Shown here: positions 38,656 through 51,667 of the stretch, in pieces
How positions within the stretch are numbered: position 1 is the stretch's first letter
Layout: the number at the start of each line of letters is the position of its first letter
Origin: Pleurotus djamor
Lineage: Eukaryota > Basidiomycota > Agaricomycetes > Agaricales > Pleurotaceae
NCBI GenBank assembly: GCA_029747585.1
Contig: JAPEVF010000306.1
Location: 1 to 52,445 of the forward strand
DNA length: 52,445 bases
Reading direction: 5' to 3'
The notes under the pieces: generated by a model
What the model was told of the DNA's origin: nothing
Database searches by the model: none
Seen by the model: only the letters and a program-made list of their open reading frames with translations
Program-made: the position numbers and the translations under genes

Positions 38656-40609
38656 ATGGGGTTATTCACTGTTACATCACTGTGGGCTTTGGTTATATCA
38701 CCTCCAAAAAGACGAATCTAAATTCCTCGGCCGTGTGAAGCCTGTTGAGATGGTTTCGTTTTACAGCTACGAACTTGTCGTTGCCACGGCACGGCGTACG
38801 AGTCCTCTTCATTGATTCTCTGTTCTCCACGTAGTTTCTTCGTCTTCTGTTAGTGACTATTTCACCCAGGGCTTCCCACTCATCTACATTACGGGTCCGG
38901 AACTGGTCTTGCTGTCTTACATCTCGCCCGACCAGATACAGCCCACGCTGCATCGCATAACTTTTATCCACAACCATGAGATCCATCTGTCAGCTAGAAT
39001 CAANCCCCCACACTATCTTCATCAAGCCAAGGTCTCACCCTGAGACATAGTCTTGTGCCATGGATCAGGCCGACAAGGTTGAGGCGCGTAGAGCGCACAA
39101 CAGGCCTCACCTCTAGCTATGATAGCTGGAGCCACCAGGGGACTCGGGATACCCAAGGGAGACGCGTAGGGAATTCCATAGGATAGGTGATGGTGTTGAA
39201 GAGGAAGGAATGGTAGCAAAGGGATGTTGGCTTTGCCGGAAGTGACAGGAACCACAAAGATGAACCTGTAAGCAGGAAGTAATGCATCAGGCCTCAGGAG
39301 TCAATTCTGCACTGAGAACACAGCCACCCAGGTGCACAAGGATGGAGGAGGGCGTGGAGGAATGGTAGCACCAACAGAGTAGTGCAGAGATGATTGCGGA
39401 GGTATGAGGAGGTGGTGGAAACCAAGATCATAGCTTCCGAACCATTGAGTGCAAGGATCACATCAATCTTGGGCTCGTCAGAAAGCCCCCGTTGAGGGAT
39501 TCAGGGAACGGCTTGGGTTTGAGGTAATGGAATCACCTTGAAAAGAAGACCAAGCGTTAGAAATGCCAGTACTTACTCTCCGAACACCAGGTGCAAGGCC
39601 ACATAATTGACCGCCGATTATGATATGAAAGGAGGACAAAGGAATTTTCATGAATCTTGCATAATTCTCACATAATTGGCTAATCTAATCTATTTCTTTC
39701 GTACTTCTCCAGAAATATGCGAGGATTACGCGATCTCGCAGGCCGTGGAAATAATCAAGCCATGCCAACGCAAAATCCGTGAGCCTGCAATGTCATAGGA
39801 CGAATGAGTCAACAAAATGTAGCTTGGTTGAGTAGCGTACCTTCAAGTTCTTGGGGACCCGCGCAATACGTTCGTGCCACTCCTACGCAGTATAGACTTG
39901 AACAACTGTGCGTGTAAGCAGTTGGACCTGAAATGTTTAAGAGTTGAAATAAAACTAGAGTTGAACAAGCTCACTTGCATCTAATGGGTCTCTAGATCGG
40001 AATCTGAGTCATTATCGGACGAGAATTCAAGAATAAGATTGCGGGGATTGAAGTGGACACCAATGAGAAATTGGGCATCAGACATGGACGCGTAGTGATG
40101 GGTGGAAATATGGGGGTTTGAGCGTGTGGAGGACCTCACGTTGGTTGTGCAGCTGAAGAGTTGGGATCAAGCGAGTACATAAGGAACAGCTGAACGCGTT
40201 GGATGAAGAGCTTGCTTTCTTTCTCGAATCTCGGTGGCGTCAACATGGATGTCTTGAAGTTTGTGTAAAAGAACAGGTAGCGGTATTGAACCATCTAAGA
40301 GCGACGAGATACGAGGCGAGACATTTGACATTCATTCCTTTCGGGCATCTTTTGGTGCGGACGTTGAGGAAAAGATCAAAAAAGGGTCGATCAACAGACG
40401 CGTGCGTTAATATTGACAAACGAGCCTTCGTAAAACTCAGGATTCGTAAAGGTAGGCAACCTCACTATCACCACGCTAAAAATGGGGTTCGGGAATGCAT
40501 GTCAGTTATTTCACTTGCCAGAAACAAACACTAACGATGAAGCAGTAATATCTTGCCCATGCATCTCCCCAATTGACAGACAGTTCATTGAACACAACAT
40601 CATTCAAAC
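38656..40609. other. Gene-poor 1.9 kb gap between SEC11 and TRK
   Basis: No gene could be assembled. A 34-codon minus frame at 39981-40085 (MSDAQFLIGVHFNPRNLILE) and protein-like exon-sized pieces at 39841-39882 and 39685-39784 cannot be joined in one frame without stops. They may be a decayed small gene. Plus-strand frames at 40199-40534 are not convincing. One N lies at 39004. Confidence 0.35.
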
Positions 40610-43600
40610 TCAAACATTGGCACCAGAGTCCTTGGTATTGTATCGCGAAGCAAGCAGATCAGTTCTCCTCTTAAACTCCTCAGGCAGGATGACTGCATGA
40701 TCTATCGCAACAGGGAGACCTCGGTGGCGTCCTCGAATCATCACCGCACAGAGGACGAGTTTAGAGAGGGGATGGAAGACCGCACAAAAAGAGGCGTTTG
40801 TCTGGCGGAATTGATGAGTTGGTAGATGTCAGACGAAGGGCAGTAAGAAGAAACTGACTGTCGGTGCGCCAAAGCTCAGTCCAACGGTGCCGTATGCAGA
40901 TACCAGTTCAAAGACTAATTATACAGAAGGGTTCATCAGCCATGTGTAGTTTGCAAGATGAGAGGTACTGACCGACGTTGAAAATATTGAACCAACCATA
41001 GTTTTCTGGGTTCTCTAGGTTGTTTTGCTGTATCACGGTTGAATCAGCAAGAGTACATAGCGTGCAGAAGAGACTCAAGCACCTCGATAATGCAGACAAC
41101 AAAAATGGCCAACGCGATCCACCACATATCTAGCAACGATGACTTCACAAACGTTCCGTAATAGAAAAGTGAAGGCCGTACCGAATGCGAGTTGTTTGCG
41201 AATATGCATCGAGAGATAACGTCCCCAGATTTCCACTCGCGACCCAACAGGCTCAAACTCATCTTCGTCATCATCTTCGTCATCATGGGTGTATATACCG
41301 AGTGATTTGTCTTCGTAAACGTTGGTGGTTCGTACACTATAGGATAATGAGATGAAGACGAAGAGTAAAAGGATCAGAGGTATAGCTCACCTCATCGCAA
41401 TAGGAAAGACGGATATATACATCATGATAACATAGAGGAACCTAAGGAGGATTGGTTGGAGTGTCAATCGCGTGAGGAGGTAGCTTACTTGACGGCAGGA
41501 GCAAGGGCACTCAAGACAACGGAGCCGAAGCCAGCAGCGCGAACGGCGACTGCCTGCATGAGACCAACAATACACCGTGTACCGAGGGGTATAGAAGCGA
41601 TCTCCGGACTGTTCAAGTCCAAGACGATGAAGAAAAACCAATCGGTGAAGCTGCAACATCGGATGAGTAAGGTTGGATTAGGAAGACAGGGACGACAAGG
41701 GGAGATGCGTTGACGTACGTGAGGCCAAAGAGTACGGTTAAGAGGAACCATGTTTGATGTGATGGGAAGAGGTATATGAAGCAGCGTCGAGGATGATCGA
41801 GGAGGAACTGCAAGGTCCGGTGGAGGCGCGAGCCAGAGGTTATACATTTGGATATCACCCAGCTAAACAAGGCTTATGAGATGGGTTGACAAACGACCGA
41901 TGAATCATATCTTACATTGCGAAGCGAAGACTAATCATGATATGAAAACAAGAAAACAAGAGTCAGAGGCTGCACGTCCAATACTGGATTTGCGACTTAC
42001 AATATCGGCTATAATTATATTCAATCAGCTTGAATAGTTTACGGAGAAATGGCTTTGCAAGCACTTACAAATGCCGTATTCCCAGCGAGCACGAGAAAGA
42101 ACATCACTAAAATCATTGGGTACGCGCGTTGAAACGGCAACATTGATTGGTCGACAAGAGACATCCCCGTATTGGTATAGGCGGATACAGTTTGGAACAG
42201 TGAGAACCTAGTTGGGCACATAGGATTAAGCTGACGGGAAGATGGAGGGAAGACAGCAGCGTACCAAGGAGACGCGAGAGGTTGATGCAATGCGGGAGGT
42301 TCAAAATTCGTACGCCATCGGGAGGTTGACATGTATGGTGCGATAATTACGAAGCCAAGTACTTGCAATCCGATATGATACTACAATGGTTAACGGTCTT
42401 AAGTAGAAGTTGGCTCGTGGCGGAGGAAAGGACTCACCCCCGCAACAATCCAAAGCAAGGCATTAAGAGCGCGGTACTCTACGCCGCCGAGCTCGTCAAG
42501 TTGTTCGCTTGTGAGATGATGAAAGGCCGAGTTTCGTCCCACAGTCGCATCAAATCCAAGGTAAGAAACAGGTCGAGCACCCGTAGGGGTTTCTTGTTGT
42601 GTAGTGATGGTGGTAGTAGCGGGGAGAGTCAGTGTTCTAGATAGCCTGCTATGCGCGTCCGGGAAGAGCCGCCTGAAAACGGCGGCAATCAATTCAAAGG
42701 GCATTGGAAACCCGCCGAAATCTTCAGTGCCAGGTATTCGAGGTGGAGGGTGGCTAGTGCCGCTGTGCGAAGCCATAGTTGCGCCTTCTGTGATTGAACC
42801 ACCCGCAGATGTAGATCCTTAAGTGAAAGATCGGTGAGAACGAACGCCATATTGATAAGAGCAAACTGACTGCGACGCTCAATTATATCCATATCATGAA
42901 CCTGGTGGCCTCGTCGACGCATGGCTTGAGGGGCAAACTCGACTGTCTGCGTTCTTGGCATACGAGAGGTTGTGTCATAACGAGGGACTTGGTGGGGACA
43001 TAAGAAAAAATGTGGATGGGTTACAGAAGGGAAACCTACAGTTTACAAGGGAGGCAGGTTGAGAAGGTGATCCAGGTTCGGATAACCGACGTTCGTGTCT
43101 GCGTGCGACAATGTGGAGAGATGCACAATGAGAATGTGGATGACATACTTTTGCGACGGCGTTGGCGATTGCGTTAAACGAGAAGCGGAAGCCTGCGCCT
43201 GGGGGCTATCTCGCAAGCCTGAAGACCCCAAAGGGGCAAGTCCAATAGACGAGTCTTCAGGCGATGCAACAGATGCTCCTTCACTAATCCAGCCACTCGG
43301 ATTTACTGGCTTGGGAACCTCGTCGTTGACTCGGCGAATCATCTCGGCTCGCAATTTAGGAGGTCCATCGACATCCGCCTCCGAACGACGATTGAAGAGT
43401 GCGTTTACTGCCTGAGCAAAACTCTGAGTACGACCTTCTGGGTGTGGAACGCGCGCTGCATTTTCATCTGCAAGACGTGTGATGATATGTTTGAAGGACT
43501 TTGCAAAGTAGTATCTGTAGCGTGGAGTTATTCTGTCGTTAAAGCATGAAACAGTGGACCCCGTACTTCCTAATCAACACAATCAACCAGGAGACAAATA

Positions 43601-43968
43601 CCTGTAGATATTCTTCGCGTCAGCAAGTCCGGAAAGGATGTGTGACTCTTTCTGAACGAACAGGACTTCCGAGGCACATTTGGATGAAGAGTAGGCTTTG
43701 TTGCCAAGGAGTCAAAAGACTCAGTTCGACAGTGGCCAAACCACAAACTGTCATTGCGCTAACGCATATGAAGAGACAGTCCACAAAATCAATGTGGTTG
43801 ACTCCGTTGCTCGCATACAAAATCGCAGCGAAGATGAGGGGTGAAAATGTGCTAAAGATACATCGATAAGCGTTTATCAAGAGACGAAACAGTGAAACAA
43901 GTTGACAATGCCAGTATATGGATTCGGTAAAAGTTGAGGTTATTCTTGACAAGTTGCCATAGGGCCAT
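40610..43968 (-). CDS. TRK1: TRK-type potassium transporter
   Basis: Plasma-membrane K+ uptake protein of the Trk/Ktr/HKT superfamily. The start at 43968 gives MALWQLVKNNLNFYRIHILA, which joins across a 60-base intron to FTFSPLIFAAILYASNGVNH. All four selectivity-filter loops are visible, each with its key Gly: VSAMTVCGLATVELS (A), VSAYTNTGMSLVDQS (B), AVAVRAAGFGSVVLS (C) and VSAYGTVGLSFGAP (D). Between loops A and B is a long hydrophilic cytoplasmic segment (about 43420-42420), as in fungal TRK proteins. The segment after loop C carries an acidic run (DDEDDDEDE). The C-terminal block SKLVLCAVMIRGRHRGLPVA is typical, and the protein stops at 40610-40612. More than ten introns interrupt it. 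Confidence 0.93.
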
Positions 43969-44587
43969 TCACAGTGAAGATGATGCGCAGAATGCTGACT
44001 CGGTTTGGGAGAGAAGATGGTGGTCGGAAAACAAAGACTGTGATACCTGGAGCGAGGTCGGAAGTTGTGATAAAAACTATCTCCATTTCTTGGTCTCGGC
44101 AGCGTCAGAGGAAGCTACGCACCTCTGGCAGAATTCCCGCATCTTCGGTGTAAAAGGGGACAGGGGCTGAAAGGCTTGGCGAGTTGTTAGATTGGTTCCG
44201 TTTCTCAAGTGGGCGACTTTATACATGGGCCTACCGTACGGCCAGTAGTGTAAGATCTCACTTGTAGGCGGAATCATCGTGCAGCTTGCCATTGCGCCCA
44301 GACGAACATCGGCAGGTCAGTCACAGCTCACACTAGAGCTGGANGGGGGGTGCATGATGGTTTGACTCTAACCATTGCCACCTGGATGGGAAGGGTAAGT
44401 CGACTGAAAAGTCCAGTCTGAAGTGCTCGAATTATTCACGGTGTTGGTCTGTGCGCTGGAATTAACGCTGGGGTTGTCCGTCGACCGTTGAAACATCTGA
44501 ACGATGCTCATCGATGATCCGTTGAGAGTTAACGAGGACCAAGGATCAATAAATTCATCAGAAGAGGATGCATACGATACATACATT
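43969..44587. other. Intergenic between UBX gene and TRK
   Basis: This holds the TRK promoter and 5' leader and the UBX gene 3' untranslated region. No gene is recognised. One N at 44344. Confidence 0.4.
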
Positions 44588-46589
44588 CTACTCTTCTTCC
44601 TCTTCTTCCTCCTCGTCATCATCATCTACCTGACCACTCTCAAGCATCTCAACGACAACCTGACCCCCTCCACTCAAGCACGCAAAATCAGCGATTCGGC
44701 CACTTGAGCTCCATGGGATGTCTTGACGGGGGTAAGCGTTGACAAGTTTGAAGCCCCACCATGTTTGACCACTAGGCGATGAGACGACCGTGGCGTTCAG
44801 CGCAGCTTCACCTCTAAGCTCGGTGTTGCCTGAGGGAACGCTCTCTGGATCGTCCACCGAGGTTGAGAGCATTTGCGTGTCGATGTACGCGTACAACAGT
44901 GTCAACGACGTGTCCCCTGGGAACGTCTGGACCACCCGTCGATTGTCTGGCAATCGTATCGCCAAACGCACTCCTGTCGATGCGGTATTCAAAAATGGCG
45001 CAACAACATTTCGTCGTGTCCACCTCCTCCATGCTGTCCGCGTCTCCTCTGCGCGTTGCTTTTCTTCTGCAATCGACGCTTTCAACGCAGCTTCCATCGC
45101 CTCCTTCTCCTCCCTTCTCCCTTGTTCCTCACGTGCAACCCTTTCAGCCTCCATACGCGCGTGTATACGTTCCCTGTCGCGTTGCGCTGACAAGGCAAAT
45201 GCGCGGTCCTGCTCTTCGCGGAGGAGACGCTCGGTGTTGCGTTGATGTTGCAGAGACTTCTGACGCTGTAAGAAAGGTGTTACGCGTGGCAGAAGGAGGG
45301 TGGTTAAGTGGTGAGTCAGCGTGGAGGGGGAGGTGAGGGAAGAAGGGGGTCCCTGGTGACGCGAGAGAACGGTCATGGAGGGTGTGGAATTAGAAGAGGA
45401 GGTAGAGGAGGAGGAGGCAATGGTACGCGTTGGCTGAAGAGCCACGAAGGCAACAAAAGGGTATGTTGTTGCTTGGAGTTTCTCAGAGGCTGCCGTTTAA
45501 AGAGTGAGTGAGTATACATGAATAAATTATGGGCTAGAGAATACGCACCACTCCATGCTTCGTGATCACGGACGTCCCCACCCCACACGAGGATGTCGTT
45601 CTCTTGCAACAGCTTCACAAATTTAGAGTCGGTGAGGGTTTGTCTGTTAGAGAAAGTATTGAACCAGAAGGCTGTATTTTATGCCTGACGTGAAGGGACG
45701 GACCTTTTGAATTCAACCACATCGTCGTGTTCCTCGCTAACCAAGATAACACACGCAATGCGGAATTCTTTCTGACAGAGCCGAAGAGCTTGTTCGTATG
45801 TCCCCGTGTAGAAATCAGGCAAGAATTTCTCCGTAGCACCGACCCCAGCGCCCACGTTAGTGCGGGAGGTAAGGGTAGACGTAGAAGGACCAGCAGTCCC
45901 AGAAGTATTCGTAGAATTCGCGGTGCTCCGACCAATGCAGACAGCACCCGTTTCTTCCTCAAGCTCACGTATCCACGCTTCTGTGGGGTTAACTCCACGA
46001 CGTGAAGATGGGGGTGGCGGTCGACGAGTTGCTCGACGGGTGTAGAAGTTAAGTAGCGAGAATTGGGGTACGGGGATCCGGAGAAGGGAGAACACAAAGT
46101 GGAGGATGTTGGAGATGAGGTGGAAGGGGAATGTCAATATTGAGAGCAGGGGTCGGGGGATTAGTTGCCAGGACTATGCAAATCAGTATAGAAAAAATTG
46201 GGCGCGTGTAAAAACGTACATTAGGTTGACTGCGACCACGAGGAGGAGCGTAGGACGACTCTGAGTCGTCCAGTTCAAACCGTTCGAAACGAGGCTCCTC
46301 CGTGCCAGCGCCGGCGCGACTCGACGGTAATGTCGGTACTGATGGTGCTCGTGGAGGAGCGAGGCCACCGCTGAATATGACATCCGCAGCTTTCTATACA
46401 ATCCACGGTTCAGTCTCGACTTCCACGCACATGCATGGTGAATATGTAGTCTGTAGCACTTACGTGGACGTCCCAGTCGACGGACTGAAGAATAGATATG
46501 GAGACATCGTCGTCTGCGCCGTTAGTCAGATCGCGAATTTGTTGCAGAGCTTGTTGTTGAGACGGCGTCAAGTCCGTGTTGCTGGACAT
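44588..46589 (-). CDS. UBA-UAS-UBX protein (FAF2/UBXD8-like, ER/lipid droplet)
   Basis: Adaptor that recruits Cdc48/p97 to ER-associated degradation and lipid droplets. The start at 46589 opens a UBA-like domain (DLTPSQQQALQQIRDLTNG, SISILQSVDWDVHKAADVIF). A Pro/Ser linker follows, then the membrane hairpin (LLSILTFPFHLISNILHFVF, SLLRIPVPQFSLLNFY) that marks the UBXD8 subfamily. Next is the UAS thioredoxin-like domain (NPTEAWIRELEEETGAVCIG, FLPDFYTGTYEQALRLCQKE, ENDILVWGGDVRDHEAW), then a long charged coiled coil (ERLLREEQDRAFALSAQRDR onward). The C-terminal UBX domain runs from VRLAIRLPDNRRVVQTFPGD to FKLVNAYPRQDI. The protein ends with a run of Glu at TAG 44588-44590. Confidence 0.9.
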
Positions 46590-46776
46590 TACGGTGGAAG
46601 TACGACGAGGAGGAGGACAAGGTGTGTTTTGGGCGCTCGACGGACTTGGGCTCGGACACAATGCGGTGTGGCACGTCGGCGCCACATGAGATTCCTCTAA
46701 GTATATTGCTCTTTACACTTAATGCTTTGTTGATAACGATAATGATAGTTACATGACACGGAAAGATGTACTAGAG

Positions 46777-49700
46777 TTAAATAACCATCACATAATTGTA
46801 CCCACAAAAGGGACAACGGTGGCCAGCTTCCAACATATCTTCGACAATCCAACCCAACGAAGTCAGGCTATTTGTTGGTGTAGATGTTGATACAGAAGGC
46901 GGTATCAGCGCTTTTCGCGTGCACCCGACACATGTCCTCACAGACGTCGTGGAGAGGATGAAAGACGTCACCGAGCACCGATCTACGTATACGGATTTGA
47001 GTAAAACCATCAATAGAGTGAAGGAGGCACTCACTCCAACGATGCCCATTTTCACACCTTGCCGTCGTGATATTCTCCAAGGGCACATTCGCACCACACG
47101 CAGGACAGCTCTCATTCAATGACGTTGGGGTGAGCGATTCCGCTGAAACGTGGATGCTAATATTGGAAGAGTTGATGAGGTTGATTAGCGAGTCGCGGAG
47201 GATGAGGATGTCAGGAGGACAGCGAGGGAGGAGTGTTTGTACGATTAGGCGGCTGATGAAGGGGGTGTCGGTTTCTGGAAAGAGGAAGTTATATTTTGAG
47301 GTGGAAGAGAGGGGGAGGAAGTTTACCTTGTAGGATGGGGAAAACAGCTAGGAGATGTTGGAGACTTGTACGAAGAAGATGGTGCGAAATGAGGTCCAGG
47401 AGGGTTTGGGCAATCTGACCACAGGCTTGTTGCTTTTCTGGAACCGTGTAAAGTTTCTAAGAGAGGTAAGCCACGAAATCGCCGGTAATATGGGAGTTAG
47501 AGTACCCAAATAAAGTCGGCCAAAGCCAAGCGAATGCGATACGACTGGATGCTCTCCAAGCCAAACAGATGTTCCTTCAAACTCTGTCTAAACGACCGCC
47601 GGAACTGATCTGACCGATCGTGGGTGGAAACCATCTCGAGCGGCTCGAGGACTTGAGGATGCGGTTCCGGCGTGATGAGTTGAAGGAGACGGGGGTGGAG
47701 TCGATCAACGACTCCTGGCCGTTGCAAACGATGATAAATGGGTCGTAAGAGTTCGTGGGGTGAGAGGCCATTGGCTAGCGGTGAGCGACGGGTTTCGGTC
47801 AATAGTGGGTTCCTTCAGGAGTCAAACAACTGAGACGTACAAAGCTGAGTACTGGTGAATACTGCTTGGAGGTCTTGGAGGAGATTGTCCTCGTTAGGGA
47901 CGTCATCAAGGAGCTGTGCAGTGACGAGCATGCAATTATGTTTCGCTTCGTGCTTGTAGCTAAAGTCGGACGGCCTGCAAGCTCTGGAGCGCAGGCATTG
48001 ATATGCAATATACTTTATGATACGGAGGAAGAACATACTCATGAAGCCAAATAAAGGTAGAATCGTCATATCCAACCATACCACTGATGCGACAAATGTC
48101 ACGAGGGGTCGACGCAATAGGCTCGCAAGCTTCGAAGGTACGCCGTACCCGTGAAGATAGTCCCTTCGACGAAACGTTTCCATTATTTGCGTTATTGGTG
48201 AGCGTAGGTGTGGTCAGAGAGAGACTGGGATCAGTGGAGAACTCATGGATCGCATAGAACGAGCCGTCGAATAGAGAAACAACCAAGACATCTTGACTAG
48301 CAATGTAGTGCGTACCGGATAATGGGCGAAGGTTAGATTGACCTGGGTGAGATTGTGTCTCGAGTCGTAATTGCCGTTGGCCAGACCAGACGCTGTTTTC
48401 ACTGCCATTCGTCTGAAGAGACCAGAGGCGGATGATGCCGGGGGTACCGAAAACCAAGATGGGCTTCAAAGAGGTCAATAATCAGCGAGGACATCAAGGA
48501 TTAAACATACGCTTCTTCCTGGCGGCTCAATCCAAGCCATACCTCCTGCGGCGGGTGTCGCGGAAATAGCAAGTTCATCCAGGGGTCCGATGCGAATGTC
48601 GATGGTATATTGCCGTGAAAGTGAAAGCTCAGGCCCAACCGTTGCCAAGGTTTGTTCCAACTTCAAGAGTACGATTCGATTGGCAGGTGTAGCGACAGCA
48701 ATAGTGGCGAAATCTGCTTTCTATTAGCGGTACCGTCCGTGGAGGGGAGTAGAAAGAGCGAACAACTCAGCGGGTCGGCGGGCGTCCAGGAAGATACAGA
48801 TATTTGGGTGACCCATCCATCATGAACAAATATTTTCTCCTGCAGATCGAGCGATGGTTTGTCGTCTAGGCTTTAGAAACCGTAAAAGTTGCATGCCGAA
48901 CAGACTCGATGAACTCACCGAAATAATAACAAAGAACCAGCTCGAGTACCGGCTATGAGCAGGGAACTATCGACGGCAGGCTGTGAGGACATTCCGAACC
49001 CCACATTCTTTGTCCAAGAAATACCTGTCTAGTCGGTCGGTAGAACGTCCAGCGTCCGCATGCAGAGGGGGGAAGACAGACAAGTGATCTGAAGCTCTAA
49101 TACATCTTGTATAGCAGTGGGTTTAGATGTCGTCAGGGTATGGGAGGTATAATCGTAGATCTATGGAAAGTGGTGGAACAGAGTATCAATGAATTTTTGG
49201 GTCGAGGAGGTCAGGATTCAATAGGACGTACGACGCTCCATTCTCCCTTGAGGATATCCTTGCTGGGTCCCCAGATTGAGAGGTCCATGTTTGAGGTGAG
49301 GATAGCGAGGACGCATCTATACTAACTGAATGAGGGACTGAGATGGGTAGTGGAGGATCCACTCACGTAGCACTTTCCGATCTGTTTGTCGGTGAAGGAC
49401 AAACAGCCTTGACAGCAACATCAAGGGATCCAAAGGAAACAGGCCCCCATCCTACGCACACCCGTGTCAGCATAAGTATGAAGACCTCATCGAACGTACC
49501 ACCTTGTGAGTAGTCCGGCCACTTCGTCGGGGTCAATTTCTCGATATCAATCAAGTTGTGGTACCACCCAATGGACCAATTTTCGACAACATTCTGCGAA
49601 GCTGCGGATCTGATGACGGAGGCCACGTCAAAGCTGATACCAGGCTGAGGTGTCTACACCGTCATAAAAGAGGAACATCAATACTGGTTGTACTGAGCGC

Positions 49701-49857
49701 GAATGAAGCGGTTAAAAAGTACCAGGATGTACACGGCCGACTTGGTCGCGAAAAGGAGTTGTCCGTCATCGGACCATTGCAAACAACGAACTGAAGGGAA
49801 CGGTATGGCTGCGGGCACATTGAGCGTAGACAATACCGGGACGGTCGAATCCGTCAT
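46777..49857 (-). CDS. Transcription factor IIIC 90-kDa-type subunit
   Basis: Subunit of the RNA polymerase III factor TFIIIC, of the TFIIIC90/GTF3C4 type. The start at 49857 gives MTDSTVPVLSTLNVPAAIPF and then the WD40-like N-terminal domain opening CLQWSDDGQLLFATKSAVYI. Middle exons contain VASVIRSAASQNVVENWSIG, WGPVSFGSLDVAVKAVCPSP and NMDLSIWGPS, as expected for the beta-propeller. The C-terminus is the TFIIIC zinc-finger domain with paired cysteines and His: CPACGANVP, RCENGHRWARCSVTSFIL, TCVGCTRKALIP, and WIVEDMLEAGHRCPFCGYNY, stopping at 46777-46779. There are about a dozen introns. It is divergent from the gene at 50255. Confidence 0.85.
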
Positions 49858-50254
49858 GATTGGATTGAAGATTGAAGTCCGTGAGCGCTTGGCACTTCCT
49901 TCTAATTGCCTCCATCTTAGCCAAGCGACCTTTCTGCGGACGACAAACCCTCTCATGAATACGCGTTTTAATAAATGACCTACACGACGTGCTCGTCAAT
50001 GTTTCACGGTGCATCGACTGGATATCCAAGCTATCCCTCAGAAACGCGTGGTGGTTTGAAGGCCTCGCATCGAATAGCCATTCAACCGATCAACCTATAC
50101 GGCCTTTCCGGTCTCGATTTATGTAACAATAGACGGAAGATATACTAGGGCTCTTGTCTTCATATAAAAACGCGTTCCTCGCCCTCGTCGACACGCTTTT
50201 TCAACGCCTTGCTCTGCTCAGTCTCGAGCCACCACCCACTTACCTACACGAAGG
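49858..50254. other. Divergent promoter region
   Basis: Non-coding sequence between the minus-strand TFIIIC subunit and the plus-strand hypothetical gene. It contains one clear TATA box for the latter. No other structure is noted. Confidence 0.45.
50162..50169 (+). promoter_or_regulatory. TATA box of the hypothetical membrane protein gene at 50255
   Basis: ATATAAAA about 90 bases before the start codon, in a 397-base divergent promoter shared with the TFIIIC subunit gene. Confidence 0.45.
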
Positions 50255-51410
50255 ATGAGCTCCGCTCAGCACGAAGGAACCGCGTCAGCACTTTCAAAGC
50301 TGAAAGGCGCGCTCGATGCTTTGGACCGAAGCAGAGAAATTCCAATGCTCATGGTGCGGCGAAGGATTGAGGCTGACCGTACGTCAGCAAGCGTACTTGC
50401 AGTCCTCATAACCTTTGTAAGTAAGCCCATCACCTTTACTCATACAAAATATCCTGGGGTTGCTCACTTTTGCTGTTCCTGTGGCGTCAAGACCATATTC
50501 GCAGCGGGCGTCCAAGCCCGCGTAATTGCTTCCATGCTCGGCCCCGACGACAGTCCAGCCATGATCACAGCAAAGTGGTTCGGCTTCAACGGCTTAGTCC
50601 TCGAGATCCTAAGCAGTTCATTCGGGTCACTGGAGCTGATCTCTCGCTATCAATCCATCCACAAGGCTGAGCAAGACCTTGCTCTGATCCAAGAGGCCTA
50701 CCATCTTCTCAGCAACAAACTCAGCTCGATGAAAGAACGAGTTGAATCTTCTGTTGAGCCACTAGATGGCTACGACTTGGATATAGCATACGTCGATGCA
50801 GATGCTGCGACGTTCGAATCTTTGGTGCAGAAGATCAGTTCACTCTACTCCCGCCCCGCCGCAAAACACGGGTTGGTCGATCGCTTCATGGGGCTCCCGT
50901 CCATGCGTCATTCACTTCCCCAAGAATCCTTGCTGCCCCCGAGCGCAACATGGCCGATCCTCCGCCCTTTCTCTGAAGTCCCTGTCTCACCCCTCATCTT
51001 GGAACGAAGGAACGGGATGCTGCCGATCGTAGATTCAATGACCGTCCCTTTCATGGCCTTAGCCGTCGTCTTCTTACTCATATCAGTCATTGCACAAGCC
51101 TTCGCTGCACAAGTGCGTCAGATATGGCTCGGATGTATCGTCCTTACCGGGTTTGCCGTCGTTCTTGGGCCGGTATGGATATATTTTGCAGACGCACATT
51201 CTAGAGATCGAAGTAAGTTGTCCATCTCATAAGATTTTGATTGGCTCAAATTGAATCAAATCAGAGACTTTAGAACGCGCGTTGGATGCAGAAATCGGGG
51301 TGTTTCGGTTTCGTTTGAGTCCACCGCGCTCTCAGAAAGTTTTCATGGAAACTCATGATGGGTCGACCTCAAGTTTGGCTTCCGCCACCGGGTCACATCA
51401 TACTCTATGA
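50255..51410 (+). CDS. Hypothetical membrane protein
   Basis: Family not recognised. The start at 50255 gives MSSAQHEGTASALSKLKGAL and a polar N-terminus. An intron of about 80-90 bases (starting GTAAGTAAGC at about 50417) precedes a moderately hydrophobic region (TIFAAGVQARVIASMLG, FGFNGLVLEILSSSFGSLEL). A helical, possibly coiled middle (IHKAEQDLALIQEAYHLLSN) follows. Two clear C-terminal transmembrane segments are VPFMALAVVFLLISVIAQAF and IWLGCIVLTGFAVVLGPVWI. A second intron after DAHSRDR joins to KTLERALDAEIGVFRFRLSP and a stop at TGA 51408-51410. The pattern fits the many basidiomycete-specific membrane proteins of unknown role. Confidence 0.7.
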
Positions 51411-51667
51411 AAATCCTGTATGGAGGTCCCTTAGCATCCTTGTCGACATGTTGGTAAATCTCATGATCTCATGGGCGCGGCTTTACCGTTGTCAAGTGGT
51501 CGAGACTTCTACAGCCCAAAGGGTAGGGAGAAACGTTGATGTTATTGAGGTTGTCAACGAGAAGACCAGAGTATATAGTGTTACTGTTATTGTTACACGG
51601 ACATGGACACGGGCGAGAATATGGACAGAATAAGACGGAATGCAGAGATTACTTGTAGAGTACACAA

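Noticed and set aside
39685..40085. Small minus-strand gene in the SEC11-TRK gap
   Set aside because: Protein-like pieces (MSDAQFLIGV, EWHERIARVPKNLK, LTDFALAWLDYFHGL) cannot be spliced into one frame without stop codons. At most this is a relic.
40199..40534. 111-codon plus-strand open frame
   Set aside because: The composition is not protein-like, no motif is seen, and it has no promoter or homologue that I recognise. It is likely a chance frame.
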